Positions 8,828 to 17,753 of a DNA stretch of 64,000 nucleotides are shown one piece after another. The stretch lies in the NCBI GenBank assembly GCA_023957235.1, contig JAMLHI010000008.1, forward strand, positions 57,589-121,588, read 5' to 3'. Positions within the stretch are counted from its first letter, which is position 1, and each line of letters begins with the position of its first letter. The position numbers and the translations under genes were made by a program. The notes beneath the pieces are model-generated. The model was not told the DNA's origin. It saw only the letters and a program-made list of their open reading frames with translations, and did not search any database. This DNA is from Chitinophagales bacterium (GTDB lineage: Bacteria; Bacteroidota; Bacteroidia; Chitinophagales; JADIYW01).

Positions 8828-10660
8828 TTGTACCCTAAACTCAATGAAGTGCCAGACAACGATATAAACAACGTTCCTACAAAAAAACGATTATCAAAAC
8901 AATCTATCAGGTCTTTTATGACTTTGATGGAATATATGAAACCTTATAAAGTATTTTTCTTTTTAGGTTTATTGACTTTATTATTGTCAACGCTGACATT
9001 TCTGTTTTTTCCATTTCTCATATCTATGATGGCAGATATTGCACAGGGCAAACCATTTATTTTAGACAAAATGGGATTTCATTATGTGTTTGACAGCAGA
9101 AATCAATTGGCAATTTTATTATTGATTGTTATTTTATTTCAAGCCATATTTTCATTTGCCAGAGTATATATTTTCGCTGAAGTCAATGAAAGAGTATTGG
9201 CTGATATTCGTTCTAGTTTATTTTCCAAATATATTACTTTAGACATCCCTTATTTTGAAAAAGCAAGAACCGGAGATTTAATCAGTAGAATTTCCACAGA
9301 CATCGCCAACCTTCAGGAATTAATTTCTATTAATCTAGCAGAATTCACCCGACAAATAGTCAGCCTTATTGGAGGAACAATTATTATTGCTATAATTTCA
9401 CCACAATTGACTGCTACTATTATTATTTTGGTGCCTTCCATAGTTATTCTTGCAATATACCTTAGTAAATTCATTAAAAATATCTCCAAAAAAGTACTCC
9501 ACGCCACTGCTGAAGCTACTATTATTGCAGAAGAATCTTTTCAAAATATTCATACTGTGAAAGCATTTACAAATGAATGGCATGAAAGTAAAAGATATAG
9601 AACAGCTGCCGAAAAAATCAAAAAATTAGCTATTCAAGCGGCAATTTACAAAGGTGCATTTATATCATTCATCGTACTAGCATTTATAGGAGCACTAGTC
9701 TTTGTGATTTGGAGAGCAACTGGATTGGTAGAAGACGGAACAATCTCAGTTGGTCACTTATTGGCTTATGTTGGTTATACGATTTTTATAGGTGGTTCTG
9801 TTGCAGGTTTAGGTGATTTATGGAGTAAAATTGTAACTTCTATGGGTGCTGCTGATAGAATTGTAGAGGTATTGCATACAAATTCAGAAACAAAGATTAG
9901 AGCAATAGACCATCTCACAACAACTGGCTCAATTGAATATAGAAATATTTCATTTTATTATCCTTCTAGACCTGACATTGCCATTTTTAATGATCTAAAT
10001 TTTAAAATAAATCCAGGGCAGACTGTTGCCTTGGTAGGACCATCAGGAGCCGGAAAATCGACTATTGTTCAATTGCTCTTACAATATTATAAAATCAACA
10101 AGGGACAAATATTGATAGACCAAAAGGATACAGCACAAATGGATATTCAAGATGTACGGGCAATGATTGCCATAGTACCTCAGGAAGTCATTTTATTTGG
10201 TGGATCTATACGAGAAAATATAGCTTACGGCAATTTAAAAGCATCTGAATCCGAAATTCTAGAGGCTGCTAAACAAGCCAATTGTTTGGATTTTATACAA
10301 AGTTTTCCTGAAGGACTTGATACACTCGTAGGCGAAAGAGGCATCAAACTATCTGGAGGACAAAGACAAAGAATAGCCATAGCTAGAGCAATACTCAAAA
10401 ACCCTGCAATTTTATTATTGGATGAAGCAACCAGCGCACTAGATTCAGAATCTGAGAAGCTAGTTCAAGATGCATTAGAAAAACTGATGAAAAACAGAAC
10501 ATCTATAGTCATTGCCCATAGACTCTCAACTATCAGAAATGCTGATAATATTTTAGTCGTTCAAAATGGGCAAATTGTTGAATCAGGAACACATGAAGAA
10601 TTATCTTCAAAAGAAGATGGAGTGTATCTCAATTTATTAAAGCTTCAGTACCAAGCTTAA
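8828..10660 (+). CDS. ABC exporter, fused permease and ATPase
   Basis: 610 aa. Six membrane helices (residues about 38-310, with the LDIPYFEKARTGDLISRIS coupling region) are followed by a nucleotide-binding domain with Walker A GPSGAGKST, signature LSGGQRQR, Walker B ILLLDEATSALD and H-loop AHRLST. This is the type IV (MsbA/BmrA-like) homodimeric exporter layout. The start is TTG at 8828: the frame has a stop at 8816 and no ATG before 8918, and the 30 residues in between include the KKRLSKQSI segment common to this family. It follows the RND pump by 88 bp and may be a separate transcript. The substrate is unknown. Confidence 0.88.
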   Translation: MYPKLNEVPDNDINNVPTKKRLSKQSIRSFMTLMEYMKPYKVFFFLGLLTLLLSTLTFLFFPFLISMMADIAQGKPFILDKMGFHYVFDSRNQLAILLLIVILFQAIFSFARVYIFAEVNERVLADIRSSLFSKYITLDIPYFEKARTGDLISRISTDIANLQELISINLAEFTRQIVSLIGGTIIIAIISPQLTATIIILVPSIVILAIYLSKFIKNISKKVLHATAEATIIAEESFQNIHTVKAFTNEWHESKRYRTAAEKIKKLAIQAAIYKGAFISFIVLAFIGALVFVIWRATGLVEDGTISVGHLLAYVGYTIFIGGSVAGLGDLWSKIVTSMGAADRIVEVLHTNSETKIRAIDHLTTTGSIEYRNISFYYPSRPDIAIFNDLNFKINPGQTVALVGPSGAGKSTIVQLLLQYYKINKGQILIDQKDTAQMDIQDVRAMIAIVPQEVILFGGSIRENIAYGNLKASESEILEAAKQANCLDFIQSFPEGLDTLVGERGIKLSGGQRQRIAIARAILKNPAILLLDEATSALDSESEKLVQDALEKLMKNRTSIVIAHRLSTIRNADNILVVQNGQIVESGTHEELSSKEDGVYLNLLKLQYQA

Positions 10661-10729
10661 GAAATATCAAATTTTGATATTTGACAAATAAATAGCTCTT
10701 CACTATCTTCTTTCATCTCAAAAATTTCC

Positions 10730-10737
10730 TAACTTTG
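10730..10737 (+). promoter_or_regulatory. Bacteroidota -7 promoter box TAACTTTG
   Basis: Exact match to TAnnTTTG, the -7 consensus of the housekeeping sigma factor in Bacteroidota. It ends 5 bp before the ATG at 10743, so the transcript should be leaderless or nearly so. No well-spaced TTTG -33 box is present. Confidence 0.5.
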
Positions 10738-10742
10738 TAAGT

Positions 10743-11144
10743 ATGGCAACACTAAGTAATCAAGCAATCAAAGGAATGAAAAAAATAGGCAATGTCATTT
10801 TGCCTGGCAATAAAGAATTCCCTTCATATTCAGAAGCTGCAGGAACCCATAAGCTCAATGATCTAGTTCAATATGCTCCAGAAGATGATATTCAATCATT
10901 GAATTTATTACTGATTATATTATCTTTTATGCCATTATTTGTTCATAGATGGATAGTGAAAAAAATGAAAGAATCCACAGAATCTGGTAAAGAAGGCCTA
11001 TTGCCCACAACATTTCGACAATTGGATTTGGGATTAAGGGGATTGCTCTATTCCACCTATTATGGTGAATTTATAAATCCAAATTATAAAGGAAAGACAC
11101 CAATGGAAATAATTGATTATGTTCCTACTCGAATTCCAAATTAA
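10743..11144 (+). CDS. Conserved-looking hypothetical protein, 133 aa
   Basis: I cannot assign a function. One hydrophobic stretch (LNLLLIILSFMPLFVHRWIV, residues about 54-73) could be a membrane helix or buried helix. The N-terminal part contains GNVILPGNKEFPSYSEAAG and DLVQYAPEDD; the C-terminal part is RQLDLGLRGLLYSTYYGEFI. This resembles small helical proteins found beside GMC-type oxidoreductases in Bacteroidota (gluconate dehydrogenase subunit 3-like), but no oxidoreductase is adjacent here. It has its own -7 box and its own terminator, so it is probably a single-gene transcript. Confidence 0.6.
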   Translation: MATLSNQAIKGMKKIGNVILPGNKEFPSYSEAAGTHKLNDLVQYAPEDDIQSLNLLLIILSFMPLFVHRWIVKKMKESTESGKEGLLPTTFRQLDLGLRGLLYSTYYGEFINPNYKGKTPMEIIDYVPTRIPN

Positions 11145-11154
11145 TCTTATAAAT

Positions 11155-11178
11155 GGTCACTGAAAAGTGGCCTTTTTT
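11155..11178 (+). terminator. Rho-independent terminator after the 133-aa gene
   Basis: A hairpin with stem GGTCACT (11155-11161) pairing with AGTGGCC (11166-11172), one G-T wobble and a GAAA loop, is followed at once by six T. It lies 10 bp past the stop codon at 11144. Confidence 0.8.
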
Positions 11179-11277
11179 ATTCTTACATTTTCCTTTAGGC
11201 TAGAATTGGATGACTTGCCTATTAATCTGAACTGAATCATTCTCGAATCCATCTGATTTTACGATATTTGTACTTAA

Positions 11278-12486
11278 ATGATGAATAAGCACAAAAAAAT
11301 CGTAGTCGGATTATCTGGAGGAGTAGATTCAAGTGTAGCAGCATATCTGTTAATCGAACAAGGTTTTGATGTCATTGGTCTGTTTATGCGTAATTGGAAC
11401 GATGACTCTGTCATTATAGACACAGAATGTCCTTGGGTAGAAGATAGCAATGATGCACTCATTGTTGCCCAGCAACTAGGCATACCCTTTCAAGTGATTG
11501 ATTTGAGCGATATTTATAAGGAGCGTATTGTCAATTATATGTTTAAAGAATATGAGGCTGGAAGGACCCCCAACCCAGATGTTCTTTGTAATAGAGAAAT
11601 CAAGTTTGATATTTTTTTAGAAACAGCTCTGAAACTTGGAGCTGATTATGTGGCGACAGGTCATTATTGTAGAAAAGATTCAATTGTGAATATTGAAGGG
11701 AAAGTATTTCATCGCCTTTTAGCAGGAAAAGATAAAAATAAAGATCAAAGTTATTTTTTGTGCCAGTTGAACCAATATCAGCTTCAACATGCATTATTTC
11801 CTATTGGAGATTTACAAAAGTCAGAAGTAAGAGCGATAGCTGCCAAGATAGGATTAGCTACTGCTAGCAAAAAAGACTCTCAAGGACTTTGCTTTATTGG
11901 AAAAGTAAGATTGCCTGATTTTTTACAGCAACAATTAAAAACTAAAGAAGGTGTAGTTGTAGAAATTTCATCTGAATTGTCAATTTTCAAAACTATATCA
12001 TACCAATATGACCATGTAGCCCCCGAAAATCTACCTGTCTTATCACAGTCTTTCCACTATACAAAAGATATGGGTAAAGTAATAGGTAAGCATAAAGGTG
12101 CTCATTTTTATACAATAGGACAAAGGAAGGGTTTAGGAATAGGTGGCTATAGTGAACCTATTCTGATTATAGCAACGGATGCTCAGGAAAATATAATTTA
12201 TGTAGGCAAAGGAGAAAATCATCCAGGCTTAAATAGACCTGCTCTTTTTATTTCAAATGATGAAATACATTGGATAAGAGAAGACCTAGCATTAAAAAAT
12301 GGAGAAAAGGCTATATTTCAATTAAGGATTCGATACCGTCAACCTTTAGAAAAGGCCTGCTTATATAAAATGCCAGAAGGATTGTATGTTGTTTTTGACA
12401 GATTTCAACGAGGAATAGCAGCAGGACAGTTTGCTGCTTGGTATAAAGAAGATGAATTAATAGGTTCGGGTGTCATTGCAGAATAA
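11278..12486 (+). CDS. mnmA: tRNA-specific 2-thiouridylase MnmA
   Basis: 402 aa, slightly longer than the usual 360-370. The N-type ATP pyrophosphatase P-loop SGGVDSS is at residues 13-19. The two catalytic cysteines are C104 ([14 protein letters not shown]) and C205 ([10 protein letters not shown]); YVATGHYC and [13 protein letters not shown] are also family signatures. The enzyme adds sulfur at position 2 of the wobble uridine in Lys, Glu and Gln tRNAs, using persulfide from a cysteine desulfurase relay. Two adjacent ATGs (11278, 11281) are both possible starts. The neighbours are unrelated. Confidence 0.97.
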   Translation: MMNKHKKIVVGLSGGVDSSVAAYLLIEQGFDVIGLFMRNWNDDSVIIDTECPWVEDSNDALIVAQQLGIPFQVIDLSDIYKERIVNYMFKEYEAGRTPNPDVLCNREIKFDIFLETALKLGADYVATGHYCRKDSIVNIEGKVFHRLLAGKDKNKDQSYFLCQLNQYQLQHALFPIGDLQKSEVRAIAAKIGLATASKKDSQGLCFIGKVRLPDFLQQQLKTKEGVVVEISSELSIFKTISYQYDHVAPENLPVLSQSFHYTKDMGKVIGKHKGAHFYTIGQRKGLGIGGYSEPILIIATDAQENIIYVGKGENHPGLNRPALFISNDEIHWIREDLALKNGEKAIFQLRIRYRQPLEKACLYKMPEGLYVVFDRFQRGIAAGQFAAWYKEDELIGSGVIAE

Positions 12487-12557
12487 AAAACACTTCTTTT
12501 TATTTAGAATCTACGTTTATAGTTCTATTTTTAACAAAGCGTATTTCTGTACCCACA

Positions 12558-13967
12558 ATGATAAAAAGTTCAAAGACAGGCATTCAATCGTATTGGATCA
12601 GTGACTATATCAGTGCTTATATTGGCTGGATTATATTTTTTCTTTATAGAAAATCTCAAATAGAACAATATACAATTGATTTAAAGTTATTTATTCAAGA
12701 TAAAAATTTCCTTGTAGGAGGTGCCATTATTTCAATTTTTTGGATCTACCTATATATTATCACCAATACTTATAAAAGTGTTTATTTTAAATCAAGAATT
12801 GCTGAAATATTTAAAACATTTATTCAAAGTATATTAGGTAGTCTTATCCTATCCTTCTTTATTATTTTGGATGACGCAGTTCAGAGCTATAAAGATTACT
12901 ATTACTTAACTAGCGTATTATTTTTAACACACTTTATTCCTACCCTTATATTAAGAATGTTCTGGCTATTTCTAGCTAAAAGAGAAATCAAAAAAGATAA
13001 AATTTCATTTCCTTCTATAGTGATTGGCAATCACAAAAACATCAATAAGATTGTTGCTGAAATTCAAAAACTTCGTTATATACAAGGGATAGAAATAAAA
13101 TCTATTTATACCGACTTGGCAATATCCAATCAAAGACCAGAAAGCATTCAACAACAATTGAATGAACTAAAAGAACATATTAAAAATACAGATGTTAGCC
13201 ACGCTATTTTAATCCTATCAAAAGAAGAAAGGGAATGGACTCCTCACTATATCCAATTATTAGATAAACTGGGACTTAAAATCAAAATTATCCCAGAATT
13301 ATATGAATCTCTAACAACTCAAATCAAAATTAACAACCCAATAGGAACATCACTAATTGATGTTTATACGGATGTAATGAGTCCATGGCAAATCATAGTA
13401 AAGCGAACAATTGACATTTTAATATCTCTCTTATTTTTAATTATTTCCAGCCCTTTTTTATTAGTCATCAGTATCTATATTAAAAAATCTTCTCCAGGGC
13501 CTATTCTTTATCAACAAGAACGCATAGGAAAAAGAGGAAGACCCTTTACGATATACAAATTAAGGTCAATGTATTTGAATGCGGAAGACAATGGCCCACA
13601 ATTATCCAAGTCTGACGATGAAAGAATCACTCATATAGGAAAATGGATTAGAAAATATAGAATTGATGAATTTCCTCAGTTTTACAATGTTCTTATTGGA
13701 GATATGTCATTAGTAGGTCCTCGACCTGAAAGAGAATATTTTGCTTCACAAATCATCAAAAATCATCCAGAATATGAATATATCTATAAAGTCAAACCCG
13801 GAATTACATCATGGGGTATGGTACGTTTTGGATATGCATCTACATTGGAGGAAATGATAGAAAGAATGGAATATGATCTAATGTATATTAATAATTTCTC
13901 ATTACTGATGGATTTAAGAATAATGATATACACAATACTCATTATAATTAAAGGTAAAGGTGTCTAA
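12558..13967 (+). CDS. Polyprenyl-phosphate sugar-1-phosphate transferase (WcaJ/WbaP type)
   Basis: 469 aa. The N-terminal half has four membrane helices (about 20-140) and a Rossmann-like cytoplasmic domain (about 150-270). A re-entrant membrane helix, KRTIDILISLLFLIISSPF (283-301), begins the bacterial sugar transferase domain, with YQQERIGKRGRPF, the YKLRSM motif, the catalytic Asp-Glu pair in RIDEFPQ (D370-E371) and VGPRPE (386-391). It transfers a sugar phosphate from a UDP-sugar to undecaprenyl phosphate, the first step of exopolysaccharide or O-antigen repeat synthesis. It is isolated: no glycosyltransferases or flippase are adjacent. The sugar is unknown. Confidence 0.92.
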   Translation: MIKSSKTGIQSYWISDYISAYIGWIIFFLYRKSQIEQYTIDLKLFIQDKNFLVGGAIISIFWIYLYIITNTYKSVYFKSRIAEIFKTFIQSILGSLILSFFIILDDAVQSYKDYYYLTSVLFLTHFIPTLILRMFWLFLAKREIKKDKISFPSIVIGNHKNINKIVAEIQKLRYIQGIEIKSIYTDLAISNQRPESIQQQLNELKEHIKNTDVSHAILILSKEEREWTPHYIQLLDKLGLKIKIIPELYESLTTQIKINNPIGTSLIDVYTDVMSPWQIIVKRTIDILISLLFLIISSPFLLVISIYIKKSSPGPILYQQERIGKRGRPFTIYKLRSMYLNAEDNGPQLSKSDDERITHIGKWIRKYRIDEFPQFYNVLIGDMSLVGPRPEREYFASQIIKNHPEYEYIYKVKPGITSWGMVRFGYASTLEEMIERMEYDLMYINNFSLLMDLRIMIYTILIIIKGKGV

Positions 13968-14117
13968 ATTCTATTGTTCCAATTGCTCTAGATTTTAATT
14001 TTGCTCCCTTGAAATACATCATCAATTAGCACTTCATGAGGTGGTAATCTCAAAAAAATAATCAGAAGAATTCAAAATCTATTTGATTATAATCATAATT
14101 AAAATTTTTTTTAAAAT

Positions 14118-14139
14118 ATTCGGATAAAATTGTCCGAAT
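14118..14139. promoter_or_regulatory. 22-bp palindrome upstream of the CuA/heme-copper operon
   Basis: ATTCGGA (14118-14124) and TCCGAAT (14133-14139) are perfect inverted arms around an 8-bp AT-rich centre that is itself mostly symmetric. It lies 97 bp before the subunit II start at 14236, in an otherwise very AT-rich gap (13968-14235). No T-run follows directly, so an operator fits better than a terminator for the sugar transferase gene. The cognate regulator is unknown; an NO- or redox-sensing Rrf2-like or similar dimer is only a guess. Confidence 0.45.
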
Positions 14140-14235
14140 TATAATATTTTATTTTTACATTTAATTAACAAAAACCTAACTCTTCATAACAATATGGTTT
14201 AAATGTCATTTTCTCACCTCTTTTAAATTTTAAAT

Positions 14236-14784
14236 ATGAAGGAACACACACTGATATTGCTATTATTTTTAGTCATATCAATAGCTATTATGGGATTATT
14301 CTTAGTGATTTTTCAATCTTCGAAAATCGAGAATGAAACTGGAATGCAAAATCCCAAGAAAAAGAGATTTTTCTTTTTTATTATTTTGGCTTCTATCTTA
14401 CTGGTATTGCTTTCAATAACAATTCCTAAATCTCCATATTTTCAATATGCTGACAATAGTCCCGCTAAGGTAGTTTATATCGCTGCCCAGCAATATGTAT
14501 TTTTAAGTTCCTTCCAAGCTATCACATTGGATAATATCAATACCGAAGCTATTGAAGTTCCTGCAAATGAGGTGATAGAATTTAGAGTCACCAGCCTAGA
14601 TGTCAATCATGGCTTTGCTATATATAATGACAAGGCAGAACTAGTCACACAGACACAAGCCATGCCTGGTTATATTAATAAATTGAGATGGAAATTCACA
14701 GAACCTGGCAAATACAATATTCTATGTCTGGAATTTTGTGGTGGTGGTCACTCTTTTATGCGTTCTTCATTTACAGTAAAATAA
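14236..14784 (+). CDS. CuA-containing subunit II of heme-copper oxidase/NO reductase
   Basis: 182 aa, short like ba3-type subunit II. Two hydrophobic helices (about 5-27 and 45-62) precede a periplasmic cupredoxin domain. All CuA ligands are visible: H125 (VNHGFAI), C164, E166, C168, H172 and M175 in CLEFCGGGHSFM. It takes electrons from a cytochrome c or cupredoxin and passes them to subunit I, which starts 8 bp downstream. The SCO gene at the end of the operon would load the CuA centre. An intact CuA site means the complex is fed from periplasmic donors and is not a quinol oxidase. Confidence 0.92.
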   Translation: MKEHTLILLLFLVISIAIMGLFLVIFQSSKIENETGMQNPKKKRFFFFIILASILLVLLSITIPKSPYFQYADNSPAKVVYIAAQQYVFLSSFQAITLDNINTEAIEVPANEVIEFRVTSLDVNHGFAIYNDKAELVTQTQAMPGYINKLRWKFTEPGKYNILCLEFCGGGHSFMRSSFTVK

Positions 14785-14791
14785 AATCGTT

Positions 14792-16228
14792 ATGGCATCA
14801 ATATCTTTAAAAAGAATCACATCTACTTGGATTATTACAGTAATGGTTCTATTTGTTATAGCCATATTGTTTGGAATAACAATGCGTTTCAATCAAGGAA
14901 AATTAATTCAAATTTCCCCAACAAGTTTCTATTCAATCATGACAGTACATGGGCTGACAATGATAGGAATATGGTCTGTAGCAGGATTAGCAGCAATCCA
15001 TTATTTATTGAGTAGATATCTCTCTATACCCACCTCCATTAGTGTGTTTGCTTTCATCTTTACTGTATTGGGTGTTGTAATGCTATGGTCTAGTGCTTTC
15101 ATTGGTGAATTTCATGCAGGTTGGACGTTTTTATATCCATTACCATTTAAAGTAGCTTGGAAATCATGGGCTACTCCATTGTTTCTGTCAGGACTAGCCG
15201 TATTAGGCGTAGCATGGCTGGTGTGGTCAGTGGGAATTCTATATCAAATTCTTAAAAAATACACAATAACTCAGACACTTGGATGGCAACATTTCAGTAC
15301 CAATCCTAGTATAGAAACACCTCCACTGATATTAATTTCTACAGTTTCTTTAATAGGAATTATCGTCTGTCTATTATCGGCAGTCGTACTTTTGGTATTA
15401 TTTTTTGCGGAATATTTTTCTAATGGTGCATATTCTAATGACCCATTATTGATGAAAAATATCACTTACTTCTTTGGACACACGATTGCCAATGAAACCC
15501 TATATCTAGGATTGGCAAGCCTTTATGAACTCATGCCTGAAATCAGTAAAAAGCCCAAATTCAAAACAACATGGTATGTGGCTTTAGCATGGAACTGTAC
15601 CTTGGTCTTTATTTTGACAGCGTTTTTTCACCATTTATACATGGACTTCGTACAGCCATTAGGATTTCAAATGATAGGTCAATTAGCATCCTATTTTGCT
15701 AGTCTTCCAGCAGCAGCAGTAACTGCATTTAGTGTCGCCGTATTAGTATATAAAAATCAAATTAGGTGGTCACTCAGCAATATATTATTTTTTTTAGGAG
15801 TGATGGGTTGGATAATTGGTGGAATCGGGGCATTAATAGATGCTACCATTTCAAACAATATTATTCTACACAATACTTTATGGGTGCCTGCTCATTTCCA
15901 TACTTATAATGCTATGGGTAATGTATTATTTAGTTTGGCATTTTTTGTTTGGGTTGCCAATGACTTTTCTGATTTACCAGTAGATTCGGGAATTCCCAAA
16001 TTCATCATTTCTCTACTTGTCTTAGGCGGATTTGGATTTGTGCTCATGTTCTATCTAGGAGGAGCCATGTCAATTCCAAGAAGATTTGCCTTATATCCAC
16101 CTGAATTTAATAATTTATCATGGTTGGCAACATTAGGAGGATGGTTTGCAGTGGTTTATCTTATCTCTATATTGTTTATATTTTTTACGATATTGAAAAA
16201 ATGCTTAAAAGTATTCTCAGCCTCCTAA
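14792..16228 (+). CDS. Heme-copper subunit I lacking active-site Tyr; candidate NO reductase
   Basis: 478 aa, about 12 membrane helices. Metal ligands are present: H53 and H370 for the low-spin heme, H368 for the high-spin heme, and H230, H280 and H281 for CuB. In B-family (ba3) oxidases the CuB helix reads GHPIVY, with the cross-linked Tyr four residues after His. Here it reads GHTIANE, so N234 (codon 15491-15493) replaces that Tyr and E235 follows. The next K-channel Tyr is also replaced (L241) while the last is kept (Y245). Oxygen reductases need this Tyr; NO reductases lack it and often have a Glu nearby. The gene order CuA subunit, subunit I, SCO resembles the norSY-senC arrangement. I favour NO reduction to N2O. 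A divergent oxidase is the alternative. Confidence 0.85.
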   Translation: MASISLKRITSTWIITVMVLFVIAILFGITMRFNQGKLIQISPTSFYSIMTVHGLTMIGIWSVAGLAAIHYLLSRYLSIPTSISVFAFIFTVLGVVMLWSSAFIGEFHAGWTFLYPLPFKVAWKSWATPLFLSGLAVLGVAWLVWSVGILYQILKKYTITQTLGWQHFSTNPSIETPPLILISTVSLIGIIVCLLSAVVLLVLFFAEYFSNGAYSNDPLLMKNITYFFGHTIANETLYLGLASLYELMPEISKKPKFKTTWYVALAWNCTLVFILTAFFHHLYMDFVQPLGFQMIGQLASYFASLPAAAVTAFSVAVLVYKNQIRWSLSNILFFLGVMGWIIGGIGALIDATISNNIILHNTLWVPAHFHTYNAMGNVLFSLAFFVWVANDFSDLPVDSGIPKFIISLLVLGGFGFVLMFYLGGAMSIPRRFALYPPEFNNLSWLATLGGWFAVVYLISILFIFFTILKKCLKVFSAS

Positions 16229-16965
16229 TTTTATGGATAGGTATAAGACCATATACTATAAATGCAGTAGAATATAATCTATCTGAGGAACAAGAATTAT
16301 ATCAGACCATCCCCAATCTGACTATTCAGAGTACTTTTGGAGAATTTCAATTATCAGAATTATATCACCAACAACCTATCATCATTGCCTATATATTTAC
16401 TAGATGTTCAGGTATCTGTTATCCATACTTATTACAACTCAATGATCATATTCAGCAGCTGAATACTCAAAAAAAATTTAAAATATTAGTATTAAGTTTT
16501 GACCCTAGAGACCAATTGGCAGATATGCAAAACTTACAAAAAAATTATTTGATGAATACTCAAAAGGAATGGATTTTTGCTATCACACCCGACATTCAAA
16601 AGCTCAATTCTTCTATACATTTTAAGCCCGAATGGAATAAAATTCAAGAGCAATATGACCATGAATCTGTACTCATTGGAGTCAATACTGAAGGATATAT
16701 TTCTAGTAAAAAAATAGGAACAACTGATTTGAAAGATATTCAATTATTATTGAAAGATATTCACAATGAATTTGTCATTTCCTACCCATTAAAAATGACT
16801 AATACTATAATGTCTTGTTTTACTTATGACCCTGCTACTGGAAAGAAGAAACCAGCATTAGGGTTACTGATTCTATTATTGCCAGCAGTTTTGACAGCTA
16901 TTATAGTGGGTATTATAGTATTAAAAAATAAGAAATATCACCATCCCAACAGAGCAAGATTATAG
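16201..16965 (+). CDS. SCO1/SenC family copper chaperone, membrane-anchored
   Basis: 254 aa from ATG at 16201, which overlaps the end of subunit I by 28 bp; the frame is open back to 16120, but only this start gives an N-terminal signal sequence (residues 1-22). The copper ligands are C69 and C73 (TRCSGIC) and H154 (YDHESVL). A C-terminal helix (about 222-244) is preceded by CFTYDPATGKK, the same juxtamembrane motif as in the SCO protein at the left edge. It very probably inserts copper into the CuA site of the subunit encoded two genes upstream. It is the last gene of the three-gene operon. Confidence 0.92.
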   Translation: MLKSILSLLILWIGIRPYTINAVEYNLSEEQELYQTIPNLTIQSTFGEFQLSELYHQQPIIIAYIFTRCSGICYPYLLQLNDHIQQLNTQKKFKILVLSFDPRDQLADMQNLQKNYLMNTQKEWIFAITPDIQKLNSSIHFKPEWNKIQEQYDHESVLIGVNTEGYISSKKIGTTDLKDIQLLLKDIHNEFVISYPLKMTNTIMSCFTYDPATGKKKPALGLLILLLPAVLTAIIVGIIVLKNKKYHHPNRARL

Positions 16966-17063
16966 TAAAGAATTTCTATCATATAAACCTAAGTCCAAAT
17001 TGATAAAAAATCAGAATATTCAATATTTCAATTAAATTAGCTTTGAATAAGGACCTATTTCAA

Positions 17064-17753
17064 ATGTTAAAAAGACTATTCTCAATCATATTCAAATTTG
17101 TCACTGCATTTTTTATCATTACTATCTTATGGGTCGTCTTGTACAAATTTATTCCAGTGCCTGTAACAGTCACAATGATAACTAATAGTGTCAAAAATAT
17201 AGGAACAGAAAAACCAGTCTTTTGGGCAAACAAGTGGGTCGGCTTGGATGAGATATCACCATCTTATATTAAAGCTGCAATAGCTGCTGAAGACCAAAAA
17301 TTTTACACCCATTCAGGTTTTGATTTTGAAGCCATCCAAGAAGCTATAGAACACAATAATAAAGAGCGTAAAAAATTGAAAGGAGGAAGTACTATTTCTC
17401 AGCAAACAGCAAAAAATGCTTTTCTATGGCAGGGACGAACTTATTTGAGAAAAGGATTAGAAGCCTATTTCACTGCTTTAATTGAATTGATTTGGGGTAA
17501 AGAAAGAATCATAGAAGTCTATCTGAATATAGCAGAAATGGGCGATGGTATCTATGGCGTAGAATCAGCATCTCAAAAATATTTTAATACTAGTGCACTT
17601 CATGTCAGTAAAGAACAAGCTGCATTAGTGATAGCTGTTTTGCCTTCACCCAAAAAATATTCAGCTAAAAAACCTGGACCTTATGTCAGAAAAAGGCAAA
17701 AATGGATACTTCGACAAATGAAAAACATCCAATTAGATCAAGAAAAAAAATAA
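17064..17753 (+). CDS. mtgA: Monofunctional peptidoglycan glycosyltransferase MtgA
   Basis: 229 aa from ATG at 17064; a TTG at 17043 in the same frame would add 7 residues. An N-terminal membrane helix (about 10-28) anchors a GT51 domain. The catalytic Glu is in AAEDQKFYTHSGFDF, followed by KGGSTISQQTAKN, RKGLEAYFT, and WGKERIIEVYLNIAEMG, the ordered GT51 motifs. There is no transpeptidase domain, so it polymerises lipid II glycan strands only. It stands alone between the SCO gene and a coiled-coil protein gene. Confidence 0.95.
   Translation: MLKRLFSIIFKFVTAFFIITILWVVLYKFIPVPVTVTMITNSVKNIGTEKPVFWANKWVGLDEISPSYIKAAIAAEDQKFYTHSGFDFEAIQEAIEHNNKERKKLKGGSTISQQTAKNAFLWQGRTYLRKGLEAYFTALIELIWGKERIIEVYLNIAEMGDGIYGVESASQKYFNTSALHVSKEQAALVIAVLPSPKKYSAKKPGPYVRKRQKWILRQMKNIQLDQEKK

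Noticed and set aside
16120..16200. Earlier start for the second SCO gene
   Set aside because: It would overlap subunit I by over 100 bp and hide the signal peptide, which begins at 16201.
14792..16228. Label as cbb3-type or ordinary cytochrome c oxidase subunit I
   Set aside because: The helix pattern and CuA partner fit the B family, and the required active-site Tyr is missing; no Tyr in the C-family position was identified either.
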